This document shows positions 1 to 6,565 of a stretch of 39,422 nt of DNA, piece by piece (the stretch's first letter is position 1; every line of letters begins with the position of its first letter). The position numbers and the translations under genes were made by a program. The notes under the pieces were generated by a model. It was not told the origin of the DNA and searched no databases. It worked only from the letters and a program-made list of their open reading frames with translations. The DNA comes from SIG452 sp045656345 (lineage in GTDB: Bacteria; Bacillota; Clostridia; UMGS1840): the NCBI GenBank assembly GCA_045656345.1, contig JAZOQZ010000160.1:1-39422 (forward strand), in the 5' to 3' direction.

Positions 1-141
1 CATGGGAAGCAGAGCAGGCAAAGAGAAAGGCCGAAGCAGAAGCAAAGGAAACCAAGCCTTCAGAACCAATCAAAGAAGCACCCAAGACCATTTGTGAAGA
101 GCCAAAGAAAACGTGGCTTGGCTTTAAAGCTCTTCTTTCCA
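1..141. repeat. Terminal direct repeat, left copy (circular closure overlap)
   Basis: Bases 1-141 are identical, base for base, to 39282-39422. The repeat lies inside one gene whose frame is preserved across the join. A length of exactly 141 equals a common maximum k-mer of short-read assemblers, so this is best read as an assembly overlap that marks a circular or circularly permuted molecule, not a biological terminal repeat. Confidence 0.9.
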
Positions 142-206
142 TTGAGGATGCAAAGGCGTTAAAAAGCTTCTTTGAAGATAGAAAAATTGAATTTCAGGCT
201 ATATAA
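1..206 (+). CDS. DUF1351 family protein, C-terminal end (gene continues from the end of the window)
   Basis: This is the last part of the gene that starts at 38672. The window is circular: bases 1-141 repeat the final 141 bases, so the reading frame enters at codon position 2 (base 1) and stops at TAA 204-206. The joined protein is 271 residues. The tail is rich in Ala, Lys and Glu (helical, probably coiled coil) and ends in a small domain containing TWLGFKALLS and FFEDRKIEFQAI. The gene lies between the YqaJ exonuclease and RecT, the usual place for DUF1351 proteins in Firmicute phages. The function of the family is not established. See the entry at 38672 for the N-terminal part. Confidence 0.85.
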   Translation, partial: WEAEQAKRKAEAEAKETKPSEPIKEAPKTICEEPKKTWLGFKALLSIEDAKALKSFFEDRKIEFQAI

Positions 207-234
207 AATTTTTACATAAAAGGAGAAAAAGAAA

Positions 235-1128
235 ATGGCAGTATCGAATTCACTTACAAAAAAGGAAAACAACACAAGACTTGGTTTGACCGCTTATTTG
301 ACAAATGATGCAGTCAAAGACCAAATAAACAAGGTTGTGGGGGGCAAGGATGGACAAAGATTCATTTCATCCATCATTTCTGCAACACAGATAAATCCCA
401 CCCTTCAGCAATGCACAAATCAATCAATTGTTTCGGCGGCTTTGCTTGGTGAAGCTCTTAAACTTTCACCTTCACCCCAGCTTGGTCACTTTTACATGGT
501 TCCGTTTGATGTCAAAACCAATCAGACTGACCCCAACACGGGCAAACCCATCTATGTGAAGCAGGCACAATTTCAGCTTGGATATAAAGGTTATATTCAG
601 CTTGCCATTCGTTCAGGACAATATAAAAAGCTCAACGTTATGGCCATTAAGGAAGGTGAGCTTGAATATTTTGACCCCCTTGATGAAGAAATCAAAATCA
701 ATCTGATGATTGAAAAGTGGGATGAAAGAGAAGCTTTGCCCACTATTGGATATTATGCTTTCTTTGAACTTTCAAATGGCTTTAGAAAAGCAATTTATTG
801 GTCAAAGACACAGATGGAATCCCATGCTTTGAAATATTCCCCCGGCTACAAGAAGGACAAAGAAAAGGGATGGAATTACACGTTTTGGTCTAAAGACTTT
901 GATGGCATGGCCTATAAAACACTTCTTCGTCAGCTCATTTCAAAATGGGGCATTATGAGCATTGAAATGCAGAATGCTTTTGAAGGTGACATGGCTGTCA
1001 TCAATGATGATGGTTCAAAGAACTATGTTGAAACCGAAGACAACATCATTGATGTTGAAGTAACCGAAATTCCCAATGAACCCGAAAATGAAACAAATGA
1101 TGCACAGGCTGCATTGTTTGGAAATTAA
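235..1128 (+). CDS. recT: RecT family single-strand annealing protein
   Basis: 297 residues, the usual RecT length. RecT coats single-stranded DNA and anneals it to complementary strands during phage recombination and repair. The family core is visible: RFISSIISATQINPTLQQC near residues 40-60, then SIVSAALLGEALKLSPSP, the QAQFQLGYKGYIQLAIRSGQ stretch near residues 110-130, and a conserved C-terminal half ending in an acidic tail. The ATG at 235 has a strong site (AAAAGGAG, 219-226). It follows the YqaJ-type exonuclease (37994) and DUF1351 in one operon, so exonuclease and annealing protein form the usual two-component recombination system. SSB is encoded two genes downstream. Confidence 0.96.
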   Translation: MAVSNSLTKKENNTRLGLTAYLTNDAVKDQINKVVGGKDGQRFISSIISATQINPTLQQCTNQSIVSAALLGEALKLSPSPQLGHFYMVPFDVKTNQTDPNTGKPIYVKQAQFQLGYKGYIQLAIRSGQYKKLNVMAIKEGELEYFDPLDEEIKINLMIEKWDEREALPTIGYYAFFELSNGFRKAIYWSKTQMESHALKYSPGYKKDKEKGWNYTFWSKDFDGMAYKTLLRQLISKWGIMSIEMQNAFEGDMAVINDDGSKNYVETEDNIIDVEVTEIPNEPENETNDAQAALFGN

Positions 1129-1146
1129 AGAGAGGGGAAAATTACC

Positions 1147-1374
1147 ATGTTTATTTCAAAGAAAAGATTTCAGGAAGAAATCGCAAAGGCACAGGAGCAG
1201 ACCGAGCGCAAGATATTTGAGCAACAGAGAATTTGCCAAATGGAAGAAAGCATGCGTTGTTCCATTGAAGAAGTGCGCCGTGATACATACAAGATGAACG
1301 AAATGCTTGAATCAAGAATTTCCCGCCTTGAAATATTGCTTGATAAATTTAACCAGAAAGGGGGCAAAAAATAA
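1147..1374 (+). CDS. Small coiled-coil protein of the recombination operon
   Basis: 75 residues, almost entirely charged helix with heptad-like spacing (MFISKKRFQEEIAKAQEQ at the start, ESRISRLEILLDKF near the end), so a coiled coil is likely. There is no recognised domain. A good ribosome site (GAGAGGGGAAA, about 1130-1140) precedes ATG 1147. The stop codon overlaps the start of the next tiny gene (TAATG, 1372-1376), so the two are probably translationally coupled. The position between RecT and SSB suggests an accessory role in DNA metabolism, but this is inference. A larger overlapping frame starting at 1076 is not supported by a ribosome site. Confidence 0.7.
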   Translation: MFISKKRFQEEIAKAQEQTERKIFEQQRICQMEESMRCSIEEVRRDTYKMNEMLESRISRLEILLDKFNQKGGKK

Positions 1375-1466
1375 TGACACCATCTGTTCTTATTACACTA
1401 ATCATTTGCACCACTATATTTGCAATTTTTTTGGTTGGCAAATATGGAAAAGGGGGCAGAAAATAA
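1374..1466 (+). CDS. 30-residue single-pass membrane peptide
   Basis: This open frame is fixed by its junctions: ATG 1374 overlaps the stop of the upstream gene (TAATG) and its own TAA overlaps the ATG of ssb in the same way. The peptide begins MTPSVLITLIICTTIFAIF, a hydrophobic stretch of about 19 residues, and ends in a basic tail GKYGKGGRK, so an N-out, C-in single-pass membrane peptide is predicted. The ribosome site AAAGGGGG at 1356-1363 lies inside the upstream gene. Function is unknown. Finding it between a coiled-coil protein and SSB is unusual. It may act mainly to couple translation, or may anchor the replication complex. Confidence 0.6.
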   Translation: MTPSVLITLIICTTIFAIFLVGKYGKGGRK

Positions 1467-1912
1467 TGGCATCATTCAACAAAGTCATCCTTATAGGCAA
1501 CATGACCGCAGACCCGGAATTAAAAACCACGGCAAGTGGAATTTCCGTGTGTTCCTTCTCAATAGCAATCAATAGAAGATTTGCCAACGAAGGTCAACAA
1601 AACGTTGACTTCATCAACATTGTTGCATGGAGAAACACGGCAGAATTCGTTTCTAAATACTTCAAAAAGGGCAAACCCATCCTTGTGTGTGGGCAGCTTC
1701 AAACAAGAACATGGAATGATAACGAAGGAAACAAGCGCTATGCAACGGAAGTGGTTGCGGATGAAGTTTCTTTCGTTGGAAACAATGAAAGCCCCACAGA
1801 GCCAAAAAATGAGCCTGCAAGCAATGCTTCTTACACCCCCACGGGCTACACATCAAACAACAATGCACAATTTGAGGAATTACCTTCTGATGATGAAGGT
1901 CTTCCATTCTGA
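1466..1912 (+). CDS. ssb: Single-stranded DNA-binding protein
   Basis: 148 residues with the OB-fold signature of bacterial-type SSB: MASFNKVILIGNMTADPEL at the start, FSIAINRRF, VDFINIVAWRNTAEFVSKYF and KGKPILVCGQLQTRTW, then a flexible Asn/Pro/Ser linker and the acidic tip DDEGLPF that recruits partner proteins. ATG 1466 was chosen because it begins the family's conserved N-terminus and has AGGGGG at 1451-1456; the frame is open further upstream to 1307 but that part encodes nothing SSB-like. It overlaps the stop of the 30-residue membrane peptide. It works with RecT and the replisome organizer of the same operon. Confidence 0.95.
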   Translation: MASFNKVILIGNMTADPELKTTASGISVCSFSIAINRRFANEGQQNVDFINIVAWRNTAEFVSKYFKKGKPILVCGQLQTRTWNDNEGNKRYATEVVADEVSFVGNNESPTEPKNEPASNASYTPTGYTSNNNAQFEELPSDDEGLPF

Positions 1913-1926
1913 AGGGGGCATTGATT

Positions 1927-2307
1927 ATGGCTGTAAATAGCAAACAAAAAGGTGCAAGATTTGAAAGATTGCTTGCTTCAAAGTTTCGTGAATATGGATA
2001 TGACGATGCAAGGCGCACTGCTCAATATTGTGGCAACACCGGGGATGCATCTGATGTTGTTGGGCTTCCGGGCTTACATATTGAAGCAAAGCACCAAGAA
2101 ACAATGCGCCTTTATGAATGGATGGCGCAAGCCAAAAGGGATGCAAAAGCGGGGGGCGAAAATCGCCTTCCCGCAGTATTCCACAAGAAAAACAACGCAC
2201 CCATCCTTGTGACAATGGAACTTGATGATTTCATGAATCTATATAGGGAATGGGAAGCTGGACATGCTTTGAAAGAAAGGGAAAACCAAAATGAAAATAA
2301 TGCTTGA
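1927..2307 (+). CDS. PDDEXK-type nuclease, Holliday junction resolvase-like
   Basis: 126 residues. The N-terminus NSKQKGARFERLLASKFREYGY followed by ARRTAQYCGN, SDVVGLPGLHIEAKH and an ILVTMELDDFMNLYREW end matches the small phage resolvase-like nucleases: Glu18 (in RFERLL), Asp in SDVVG and the E-A-K of HIEAKH form the expected E/D-ExK active site. Such enzymes cut branched DNA made during recombination and packaging. ATG 1927 is preferred over TTG 1921 because AGGGGG (1913-1918) is 8 bases upstream of the ATG but too close to the TTG. It overlaps the start of dut by 17 bases. Specificity for Holliday junctions is inferred from the family. Confidence 0.75.
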   Translation: MAVNSKQKGARFERLLASKFREYGYDDARRTAQYCGNTGDASDVVGLPGLHIEAKHQETMRLYEWMAQAKRDAKAGGENRLPAVFHKKNNAPILVTMELDDFMNLYREWEAGHALKERENQNENNA

Positions 2308-2704
2308 TAAAGGGGCATATATGCCCGTTAGAGGTCACCGAGATGATGCGGGCCTTGATTTACGAACACCTATTGCTTTTGAGGTAAAGCCCGGAGATTC
2401 CAAAAAGATAGACACCGGGGTTCATGTAGAAATCAATCCGGGGCTTGTTGGAATGTTGAAAAGCAAAAGTGGCTTAAACGTGAAGCATGGCATCACAAGT
2501 GAAGGTGTGATTGATGCAGGCTACACGGGAAGCATCGTTGCCAAGCTATACAACCACGGAAAGGAAACGGTGTTCTTTGATAAGGGTGACAAAATCACAC
2601 AATTGGTGATTTTGCCCGTATATATTCCACATGAATTGGTTGTTGTCAACGAATTTGACAAAACTGAACGTGGCAATGGTGGCTTCGGTAGCACGGGAAA
2701 ATAA
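2291..2704 (+). CDS. dut: Trimeric dUTPase (dUTP diphosphatase)
   Basis: 137 residues, normal for homotrimeric dUTPases, which convert dUTP to dUMP and pyrophosphate and keep uracil out of phage DNA. All five motifs are present: I DDAGLDL (18-24), II KSKSGL (57-62), III GVIDAGYTG (72-80), IV GDKITQLVI (99-107) and V RGNGGFGSTGK (127-137), including the catalytic Asp of motif III and the Phe of motif V. The start overlaps the upstream nuclease gene. Phage dUTPases in some Gram-positive phages also bind repressors of pathogenicity islands; nothing here tests that. Confidence 0.96.
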   Translation: MKIMLDKGAYMPVRGHRDDAGLDLRTPIAFEVKPGDSKKIDTGVHVEINPGLVGMLKSKSGLNVKHGITSEGVIDAGYTGSIVAKLYNHGKETVFFDKGDKITQLVILPVYIPHELVVVNEFDKTERGNGGFGSTGK

Positions 2705-2737
2705 ATTCCAAAAATAAAATAAAGGAGATTTAAAATT

Positions 2738-2977
2738 ATGCTATCACAAACAAGTGCAGTTTTGGCACACCTTAAAGATAAAGGAACAATCACACAAGCT
2801 GAAGCATGGGATTTGTTCAGAGCAAGCAGACTTTCAGCAATTATCTTCAATTTGAAGGCAAATCATCATATTGAAACAATCATGGTTCAGAGTGACAAAG
2901 AAAATAAATATGGGCGCAAACCAAGATATGCTATCTATTTTTATGGGGGAGTAAAAAACAATGAATGCAAAAGTTGA
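2738..2977 (+). CDS. Small helix-turn-helix protein
   Basis: 79 residues. SAVLAHLKDKGTITQAEAWD and ASRLSAIIFNLKANHHIET form a winged-helix-like fold of the kind annotated as a helix-turn-helix domain in many Firmicute phages (a short helix, ITQAEA, then a recognition helix SRLSAIIFNL, then a basic wing KYGRKPRYAIYF). It probably binds DNA; the target is unknown. The ribosome site AAAGGAG (2720-2726) is strong. It overlaps the next gene by 17 bases, so it belongs to the same early operon. Confidence 0.7.
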   Translation: MLSQTSAVLAHLKDKGTITQAEAWDLFRASRLSAIIFNLKANHHIETIMVQSDKENKYGRKPRYAIYFYGGVKNNECKS

Positions 2978-3362
2978 ATTAGACAAGCGCAATGAACTTG
3001 ATAGAAAATATGACACCATGTGGAACAAGCTTTGCCGTGATGCAAGCTTGAATCCAAAGCAAAAATTTATAGTGTCCAAATATATCCGTGACCTTCTTGG
3101 AACAAGAATGAACGAAGTGCAGGCTGCAACCGAAATGGCATACATGCTTGCCATGATTGAAACAATGAGCTTCGGAACAAGGAAAGGTTCAACACGTCTT
3201 CTTAAAGTGCAAGACAGAGCAAGGGAACACATCAATGAAACCTATGGTTCAAAAAGCTTTGATGCAAATGGCATTTATGGCTATGACGGTTGTGGCTATG
3301 AAAGACTTGTCAACCGCCTTGAAAGCAAGGGGATTGAATATGAAGGAAGGGTGCTTGAATAA
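2961..3362 (+). CDS. Hypothetical early protein
   Basis: 133 residues, no domain recognised. The first two thirds are charged helix (KQKFIVSKYIRDLLGTRMNEVQAATEMAYMLAMIE), the last part is Gly/Tyr rich (ANGIYGYDGCGYERLVNRLESKG). There are no membrane segments. The ribosome site is weak (GGGGGAG, 2945-2951) and the gene overlaps the upstream HTH gene, which suggests coupled translation. The next gene begins one base after its stop. Likely early DNA-metabolism or regulatory function by position only. Confidence 0.7.
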   Translation: MNAKVELDKRNELDRKYDTMWNKLCRDASLNPKQKFIVSKYIRDLLGTRMNEVQAATEMAYMLAMIETMSFGTRKGSTRLLKVQDRAREHINETYGSKSFDANGIYGYDGCGYERLVNRLESKGIEYEGRVLE

Positions 3363-3363
3363 A

Positions 3364-3552
3364 ATGGCTGAATCTAATCCTTGCATCCATTGTGTTCCAC
3401 CTAAAAGAACACCCACATGCCATTCAACATGCCCTGAATATGCAGAATTTTTAGTTGACATGGAGAAGAAAAAGCAAGAAAGAAAAGCAGAGCAAATAAC
3501 AAGAAACTACATGGCCGATAGAAGCCGATGTGTGCGGAAATGGCCACGATAG
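3364..3552 (+). CDS. Small Cys-rich (zinc-binding) protein
   Basis: 62 residues from ATG 3364. The N-terminus has CIHC, then C-x-x-x-C (TCHSTCPEY), a compact metal-binding pattern common in short clostridial phage proteins, followed by a Lys/Glu/Arg-rich helix. The open frame extends upstream to 3235, but this ATG sits immediately after the stop of the previous gene with GGAAGG (3344-3349) at a usable distance, and the Cys motif begins here. Function unknown; a DNA- or protein-binding zinc knuckle is likely. Confidence 0.65.
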   Translation: MAESNPCIHCVPPKRTPTCHSTCPEYAEFLVDMEKKKQERKAEQITRNYMADRSRCVRKWPR

Positions 3553-3570
3553 AAAGGATGTGTGTTCAAA

Positions 3571-4485
3571 ATGGCTGAAGTCCAATGGATTAAGATTTAC
3601 ACCAATATGTTTGATATAAGCCGAAAAATCAAATCAATTGAGCAAATGCCCCAAGGTGACACAATCCTTATTGTTTGGTTCAAACTTCTTATGCTTGCAG
3701 GGAAAGTCAATGACGGGGGGGCTATCTATGTCACGCCTTCTATTCCTTTTGATTTAGACGGGCTTTCATACGAATTGAGAAGACCACCAGAGCTTGTGGA
3801 AAAGGCACTTTCAATCTTTGAGGATTTTGACATGATTGAACGTGATAATGGCTTTATATACATATCTTCATGGGAAGAATATCAAAACATTGAGGGCATG
3901 GAAAAGATAAGGGAACAAAACAGACTTGCACAACAAAGGTCAAGAGCCAGAAGAAAGCAACTTCAAAACAAAAACAACAATAACAATGATGTGTCAAGTG
4001 ACATGTCATGTGACAGTCATGTGACAGTCATGCAAAGTCACGGTGTAGATAAAGAAGAAGAAAAAGATATTAAGAATAAGATAATAGAAAAAGAAAATAA
4101 AGAAAAAGAGATTCGCCACAAATATGGCGAATACTCAAATGTCCTTCTTTCTGATTCTGATTATGAAAAATTAAAATCCGAATTTCCTTCTGATTATACC
4201 ACAAGGATTGAAAATCTGTCTTCTTACATAGCAAGCACCGGGAAATCTTATAAAAACCATCTTGCAACAATAAGAAATTGGGCAAAGAAAGATGCTTCTT
4301 CACCCAATAAGCCCACAAAATCAAGGTATGGTGATTTTGATGCCGAAGAAGCTTTTCAAAAGGCCCTTAAAAGAAGCTATGGCCCGGAAATGCATATAAG
4401 CGAAAATACCAAAACGGCTGCAAATGACCCTTATGTTCGTGAACGTATGGAAGCACTAAAAGAAAAAATAGGTCAAGGGGGGTAG
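3571..4485 (+). CDS. Phage replisome organizer (DnaD-like initiator)
   Basis: 304 residues. The N-terminal 120 residues (VQWIKIYTNMFDISRKIKSI, ILIVWFKLLMLAGKVNDGG, SWEEYQNIEG) match the phage replisome organizer N-terminal domain, which binds the phage origin; the basic linker RLAQQRSRARRKQ is typical. The C-terminus is a DnaD-like extension. These proteins load host helicase through host DnaD/DnaB/DnaI or a phage loader; no loader is recognised next to it. ATG 3571 is preferred; GTG 3562 in the same frame is only 3 bases after AAGGA (3554-3558). The middle of the gene carries 11-bp repeats and an AT-rich purine tract (3992-4125) that may be the origin itself. Confidence 0.85.
   Translation: MAEVQWIKIYTNMFDISRKIKSIEQMPQGDTILIVWFKLLMLAGKVNDGGAIYVTPSIPFDLDGLSYELRRPPELVEKALSIFEDFDMIERDNGFIYISSWEEYQNIEGMEKIREQNRLAQQRSRARRKQLQNKNNNNNDVSSDMSCDSHVTVMQSHGVDKEEEKDIKNKIIEKENKEKEIRHKYGEYSNVLLSDSDYEKLKSEFPSDYTTRIENLSSYIASTGKSYKNHLATIRNWAKKDASSPNKPTKSRYGDFDAEEAFQKALKRSYGPEMHISENTKTAANDPYVRERMEALKEKIGQGG
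3992..4125. other. Candidate replication origin inside the replisome organizer gene
   Basis: Two perfect tandem copies of CATGTGACAGT (4007-4017 and 4018-4028) are followed by a partial third copy (CATGCAAAGTCAC, 4029-4041) and preceded by the palindrome TGACATGTCA (3999-4008). Directly downstream, 4046-4120 is an almost pure A/G tract rich in A, likely easy to melt. Iterons plus an AT-rich tract inside the initiator gene is the classical arrangement of phage lambda O and several Firmicute phages. The function is inferred from layout. Confidence 0.5.
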
Positions 4486-4491
4486 GGATTT

Positions 4492-4701
4492 ATGAGAAAT
4501 AGAAAAATAGACTATGAAACTATTGTGTGTAGGCAATGCAATGTTTGTGGAAAGAAATTCATCCCTGCCCCACAACATGTTTATAGGGATAGACGTGTTA
4601 ATCATCCAATGGTGTGTTCTTGGTCTTGTGTTTGCGAATCAGAGCGCTTGAAGATGGCGGGAATAAAAATACAATCCAAGAAAGGGGAACGTTCTTCATG
4701 A
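4492..4701 (+). CDS. Small zinc-finger protein
   Basis: 69 residues with two paired cysteines, CRQCNVCGKKFIPAP near residue 13 and VCSWSCVCESER near residue 42, the spacing expected for a treble-clef or zinc-ribbon unit, with a basic C-terminal tail. Weak ribosome site (GGGGGGTAGGG, 4477-4487). It ends in a 4-base overlap (ATGA) with the DUF1492 gene, so the pair is probably translated together. DNA binding is likely; the role is unknown. Confidence 0.7.
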   Translation: MRNRKIDYETIVCRQCNVCGKKFIPAPQHVYRDRRVNHPMVCSWSCVCESERLKMAGIKIQSKKGERSS

Positions 4702-5132
4702 ACGCAAAAGAATTTTTATTGCAAATAAAAAAGCTTGATAAGCTCATAGAAAACAAGTTGGTGGAGATTCAACAATGGAAAGACATAGCATGCAGTGCGA
4801 CTTCCAATATGACCGGGGAAAAGGTTGAATCTTCACACAACCCCCGAAAAACCGAAGATGCCATCTGCAAATATCTCGATTTGGAAGCTGAAGCACAAAA
4901 GGACTTTGATAGATTCATCAAGGCCAAGAATGATGTCATTTCCGTCATCGAGCAGCTTAATGCCACTGAATATGATTTTCTTCATAAGGTTTATGTTCAA
5001 GACTACACACTTCAAGATGTGGCCATTAAATATGACATGTCATATAGCTGGGCCACTACCACACATGGCATTGCTTTGAAGCATGTCCAAATGATTTTGA
5101 ATAAGAGAGAGGAAACAAAAAATGAAAGATAG
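4698..5132 (+). CDS. DUF1492 family protein, ArpU-like late transcription regulator candidate
   Basis: 144 residues. MNAKEFLLQIKKLDKLIENKL, the long helical middle and ISVIEQLNATEYDFLHKVYV followed by the sigma region 4-like helix-turn-helix YTLQDVAIKYDMSYSWATTTHGIALKHVQ are typical of DUF1492. Members resemble the C-terminal DNA-binding part of sigma factors and the ArpU/RinA type activators that switch on phage late genes. Start ATG 4698 overlaps the preceding stop; an upstream extension in the same frame is not family-like. It is the best candidate to act at the repeats and promoter at 8203-8273, upstream of the terminase genes. Confidence 0.85.
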   Translation: MNAKEFLLQIKKLDKLIENKLVEIQQWKDIACSATSNMTGEKVESSHNPRKTEDAICKYLDLEAEAQKDFDRFIKAKNDVISVIEQLNATEYDFLHKVYVQDYTLQDVAIKYDMSYSWATTTHGIALKHVQMILNKREETKNER

Positions 5133-5547
5133 GTTGATAGAGATTGTAAAGTCAAGCCTTATGAAACACATAGACAAATCTTGCAAACTTGCGGAGAACA
5201 TCACAGATGACCTTCTTTCCGAGGGGGTCATTGTACCGCCTTGTAAGGTGGGGGATACGGTGTATGCCATTACTGAAAAGCACCCCTGTTATGCTTGCAG
5301 AACTGTTTCGGACTATTGCCAAAGAGATTGCCATTATTTTGGCAACAAAACAGAATTAGTTGTCAAAGAAGGTCTTGTTGAAGCGGTGTTGTTTTTCTCT
5401 AACAGTAATGAAATGAGAATAGCCATTCCAACAACGAAACATTTAATGCGACATTATATAACTAAAAGGTTTTCTGATTATGGCAAAACCGTATTTCGCA
5501 CCCGTGAGGAAGCTGAAAAGGCGCTTGAAGGGGGTGCGAAGGGATGA
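5122..5547 (+). CDS. Conserved phage hypothetical protein
   Basis: 141 residues. The motif EGVIVPPCKVGDTVYAI and the Cys-rich stretch HPCYACRTVSDYCQRDCHYFG, then VFRTREEAEKALEGGAKG at the end, are those of a family widespread in clostridial prophages with no known function. The Cys cluster probably binds zinc. The gene overlaps the DUF1492 gene by 11 bases (ribosome site GAGAGAGGAA, 5104-5113) and the next gene by 4 bases. Confidence 0.75.
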   Translation: MKDRLIEIVKSSLMKHIDKSCKLAENITDDLLSEGVIVPPCKVGDTVYAITEKHPCYACRTVSDYCQRDCHYFGNKTELVVKEGLVEAVLFFSNSNEMRIAIPTTKHLMRHYITKRFSDYGKTVFRTREEAEKALEGGAKG

Positions 5548-5921
5548 ATGCTATAAGATGCCCGATTAAAGAACTTTGCTTCGATTACAACCTTTTCGGT
5601 AGTTGCAACGATTGTAAAATCAACAAAGAAATAAACAAGTGTCACAAGCAGATTAAACGCCTTAAAAAGCAAAACGAAACCTTGACCATTCAAAGAAATG
5701 CTTGGGCTTTGGCTGCCGAAAGAGTTGCGGAAGATAGAAAATGGATTTCCGTCAATGATAGGCTGCCGGACATTGACGAATTGTGTTTGTTAAGTATGGA
5801 AAATAGAATAACAAAATACAGATGGGTTGTAATTGGATATTATCATACAAATTATGATGAGTATGTCACCCATTGGATGCCCCTGCCTGAGCCGCCAAAG
5901 GAAAGTGAGGGCGAAAAATGA
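5544..5921 (+). CDS. DUF551 domain protein
   Basis: 125 residues. The N-terminus has four cysteines (IRCPIKELCFDYN, GSCNDCKIN), the middle is a coiled coil (HKQIKRLKKQNETLTIQRNAW) and the C-terminus is a complete DUF551 domain: WISVNDRLPD ... VTHWMPLPEPP. DUF551 is common in phage accessory operons and has no established function. It overlaps its neighbours on both sides by 4 bases (ATGA junctions), showing tight operon packing. Confidence 0.85.
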   Translation: MNAIRCPIKELCFDYNLFGSCNDCKINKEINKCHKQIKRLKKQNETLTIQRNAWALAAERVAEDRKWISVNDRLPDIDELCLLSMENRITKYRWVVIGYYHTNYDEYVTHWMPLPEPPKESEGEK

Positions 5922-6247
5922 AGTTTATTGACGATTATCAAGTGCCTTATGATGCGGAACACCTGCGACCAATAATCCCGCCAGACGAGCAGATAGAGAA
6001 GGCAATAACAGCATTAAAAGAAATGTCAAAAAGAATTGTCGAAGCACTCAATCCAACTATAACAAAACTGATTGATGCATTTACATCTATTTTTAATGAA
6101 ATGCACGAAGCATTAAAATCATATCCAAACAAAAGAATTGTCTATCTTGCTACACACGGAAAAGAGCGAGTGAGAAAAAAGAACATTAAACGAATCATGA
6201 AATGGTTAGAGAGGACGAATAATGGGCGCAGTGAGAAAATGCTATAA
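5918..6247 (+). CDS. Hypothetical protein
   Basis: 109 residues, mostly helical, with a hydrophobic-amphipathic centre (IVEALNPTITKLIDAFTSIFNEMHEAL) and a basic end (HGKERVRKKNIKRIMKWLERTN). No domain recognised. It overlaps the DUF551 gene by 4 bases and the next small gene by 26 bases. From here to about 8195 the genes are small, overlapping and use more GAG and other G/C-ending codons than the recombination genes, which suggests a separately acquired block. Confidence 0.7.
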   Translation: MKFIDDYQVPYDAEHLRPIIPPDEQIEKAITALKEMSKRIVEALNPTITKLIDAFTSIFNEMHEALKSYPNKRIVYLATHGKERVRKKNIKRIMKWLERTNNGRSEKML

Positions 6248-6374
6248 CGCAGCTTGCGAGAACAATTATATGGGTGGATATTGCGAGTGTAGCGAGATAA
6301 CTATTGACGAAAATGGTTGTTGCACATCTTGTTTACTTATAAGCAATAATGAGGAAAGCGAGGACACGGAATGA
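6222..6374 (+). CDS. 50-residue Cys-rich protein, DUF1540-like
   Basis: Short gene from ATG 6222 (ribosome site GAGAGGACG, 6209-6217) to TGA 6372-6374, where it overlaps the next ATG (ATGA). It encodes MGAVRKCYNAACENNYMGGY, then CECSEITI, then NGCCTSCLLIS: six to seven cysteines spaced as in DUF1540-type metal-binding proteins. Clean junctions on both sides support it as real despite its length. Function unknown. Confidence 0.65.
   Translation: MGAVRKCYNAACENNYMGGYCECSEITIDENGCCTSCLLISNNEESEDTE
6355..6374 (+). repeat. 20-bp direct repeat at gene junction, copy 1
   Basis: AAAGCGAGGACACGGAATGA occurs here and again, identical, at 6546-6565. Each copy covers the last codons (SEDTE) of one small gene and the ATGA start of the next. 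The 64-residue gene between them is therefore a bounded cassette that homologous exchange could add or remove. Confidence 0.85.
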
Positions 6375-6565
6375 AAAAGCTATTGAAACGTCAATTTGAA
6401 CTATGGGTGAAAATGTGGTGGCTAAAAACTATCGACAAAGAAATTAAAAAAAGAAGAAAATATTTCTTCAAGTACAAAAGGCAAGAATATGTTGTTAACA
6501 AGTTAGTTGAGGAATACAACAATTTGTATGCTGATTCAAAATTAAAAAGCGAGGACACGGAATGA
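6371..6565 (+). CDS. Small basic protein in a repeat-bounded cassette
   Basis: 64 residues, basic and aromatic: MKKLLKRQFELWVKMWWLKT then IDKEIKKRRKYFFKYKRQEY, ending SEDTE like the gene before it. No domain recognised; the Trp/Lys-rich N-terminus could contact a membrane or nucleic acid. The gene starts and ends in ATGA overlaps that lie inside two identical 20-bp repeats, so it looks like an exchangeable cassette. Confidence 0.65.
   Translation: MKKLLKRQFELWVKMWWLKTIDKEIKKRRKYFFKYKRQEYVVNKLVEEYNNLYADSKLKSEDTE
6546..6565 (+). repeat. 20-bp direct repeat at gene junction, copy 2
   Basis: Identical to 6355-6374 and again spanning an ATGA stop/start junction, here between the 64-residue gene and the 109-residue zinc-binding gene. 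Confidence 0.85.

Noticed and set aside
1..141. Physical terminal direct repeat (as in cos/DTR phages)
   Set aside because: Exact length 141 and position inside a gene fit an assembler k-mer overlap better; SPP1-like packaging genes suggest headful packaging.
1307..1465. Upstream extension of the SSB frame
   Set aside because: The extra 53 residues are not SSB-like; ATG 1466 has a ribosome site and starts the conserved N-terminus.
5918..6247. Second holin or membrane protein
   Set aside because: The amphipathic helix has charged residues throughout and is not a membrane segment.
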